The notes under the pieces are model-generated. The model searched no databases. It saw only the letters and a program-made list of their open reading frames with translations, and was not told where the DNA came from. Below are positions 5,476-6,339 of a DNA stretch of 6,339 nt, piece after piece. Position numbers and translations under genes: made by a program. Numbering within the stretch: the first letter of the stretch is position 1; each line of letters starts with the position of its first letter. Origin of the DNA: JBLIOB01 sp047639575 (GTDB lineage Bacteria > Bacteroidota > Bacteroidia > Flavobacteriales_D > Parvicellaceae); the NCBI GenBank assembly GCA_047639575.1, contig JBLIOB010000255.1:1-6339 (forward strand). The letters are read 5' to 3'.

Positions 5476-6339
5476 AATCTGGAACTACTTCTTTAAACTT
5501 AGAAATTGCTGCTTGAATGCCTTCCATAGACATGCCTCCTGCAGCATATTTATGTCCGCCTCCGTTAAAATGATCTCTTGCCAATTCATTTACATAAAAA
5601 TTTCCTTTGGATCTGAAAGATATTTTTATCATATCTCCATGCTGCCTAAAAAATACGGCAATATTAACTCCAGAGATTGATAAGGCCTTATTAACTAATC
5701 CTTCTGTATCTCCTTTGCGTGCGTTAAATCTTATCAACTCCGATTCTTCTAAGTGTATAACGGCAACATTCCCATTTTGTAACAGTTCCAACTTTTCCGA
5801 AACAGCATATCCATTTAATTGTAGTCGACTTACTGAGTTGTCATCAAAAAGCGCTTCATGAACTTTGAAATGCTCTAATCCATTTTTAATCAAGCCTGAT
5901 ATTATATCGTGAGTTCTAGCTGTAACAGATGGATACCTTAACGAACCAGTATCGGTGATGATTCCAGTATATATCCCTGCTCCTATTGAAGGATCTAGTA
6001 AAGCTAATTGTCCAAGCTCTTCAATGAAATCATAAACCAGCTGGGCAGTAGAACAACAAGACGCATCATGATAATTAATTGAGGCGAATCCTGTAGGTTC
6101 TTCGTGATGATCTATCATGACTTTAGTTACTTCAGAATTATCTATATAAAGACCTACGTGGCCAGCTCTTCTGGTATCATTGTAATCTAAAGAGAAAATA
6201 ATCTCTGCGTCTGCAACTGCCTTTTCTGCTTTTTCTGGATTATCATCGTTAACAATAATCAATTCATTTCCGGGGATCCATGACAGAAATTCAGGAAACG
6301 CATCCGGCACTATTACCGTGCATTGACATCCCAACTTTG
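5468..6339 (-). CDS. DHH/DHHA1 family phosphoesterase, NrnA-like (5' end off right edge)
   Basis: The frame stays open to the right edge, giving 290 visible codons with the N-terminus missing. The TTG at 6332-6334 is an internal leucine, since the frame continues upstream with AAG. The visible protein begins within a segment like the LGxxVTVIxPDxFPEFLxWxPGN found after the NPDGDA motif of this family, so roughly 40-60 residues, including that metal-binding motif, lie outside the window. Motifs, numbered from codon 6334: LDYNDTRR near 49-56; the signature IDHH with DHH at 75-77 (6104-6112); GIITDTGSLRY at 124-134; and the DHHA1 substrate-binding GGGHKYAAGG at 258-267. Members of the NrnA family cleave short oligoribonucleotides and/or pAp with Mn2+ in the cytoplasm. 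It is the first visible gene of the FKBP operon, and its stop lies within the start of the GldI-like gene. Confidence 0.9.
   Translation of the reverse strand, partial: KLGCQCTVIVPDAFPEFLSWIPGNELIIVNDDNPEKAEKAVADAEIIFSLDYNDTRRAGHVGLYIDNSEVTKVMIDHHEEPTGFASINYHDASCCSTAQLVYDFIEELGQLALLDPSIGAGIYTGIITDTGSLRYPSVTARTHDIISGLIKNGLEHFKVHEALFDDNSVSRLQLNGYAVSEKLELLQNGNVAVIHLEESELIRFNARKGDTEGLVNKALSISGVNIAVFFRQHGDMIKISFRSKGNFYVNELARDHFNGGGHKYAAGGMSMEGIQAAISKFKEVVPDYV

Noticed and set aside
5607..5861. Plus-strand 84-codon frame opposite the DHH gene
   Set aside because: Its composition is explained by the DHHA1 coding strand; there is no start context or recognisable product.
6332..6334. TTG as a start for the DHH phosphoesterase
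   Set aside because: The frame stays open upstream to the window edge, and the protein lacks the N-terminal metal-binding motif of the family, so the gene is truncated by the window.

Overview
The window looks like chromosomal DNA from a member of the Bacteroidota. The evidence is a low G+C content, start codons without Shine-Dalgarno sequences, two candidate promoters of the TTTG / TAnnTTTG type, and protein families typical of the phylum: GldI-like FKBP lipoproteins, a NrnA-like DHH phosphoesterase and a short RsmI-like methylase paralogue. A Cytophagales- or Flavobacteriales-like marine bacterium is a reasonable guess, but nothing here fixes the genus. I see no rRNA, tRNA, CRISPR array, insertion sequence or phage gene.

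Layout from left to right. (1) Positions 1-610, minus strand: the N-terminal 203 residues of a DoxX-like membrane protein whose C-terminus lies beyond the left edge. (2) 611-705: a divergent promoter region with a small inverted repeat inside a candidate promoter spacer. (3) 706-1011, plus: a small secreted lysine-rich protein of unknown function. (4) 1013-2797, minus: a large fusion protein made of a signal peptide, two rhodanese domains and a membrane-embedded fatty acid hydroxylase / sterol desaturase domain. This is the most unusual gene in the window. (5) 2798-2909: a 112-bp divergent intergenic region with a well-matched promoter for the fusion gene. (6) 2910-4068, plus: a two-gene operon of a low-molecular-weight protein tyrosine phosphatase and an RsmI-like SAM methyltransferase, overlapping by 17 nt. 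(7) 4065-6339, minus: a three-gene operon, transcribed right to left, of a DHH/DHHA1 phosphoesterase (5' end off the right edge), a GldI-like FKBP lipoprotein and a two-FKBP-domain lipoprotein. Both internal junctions overlap.

The gene packing is very tight. The two convergent pairs meet with a 1-nt gap (1011/1013) and a 4-nt overlap (4065-4068). Only the two divergent intergenic regions leave room for control elements, and no gene-free stretch exceeds about 112 bases. Three start codons needed correction: the fusion gene most likely starts at an ATG at 2797, the secreted protein at an ATG at 706, and the methyltransferase at an ATG at 3364. The two FKBP lipoproteins probably act together in the periplasm on folding of exported proteins. 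The remaining neighbours have no obvious common pathway.
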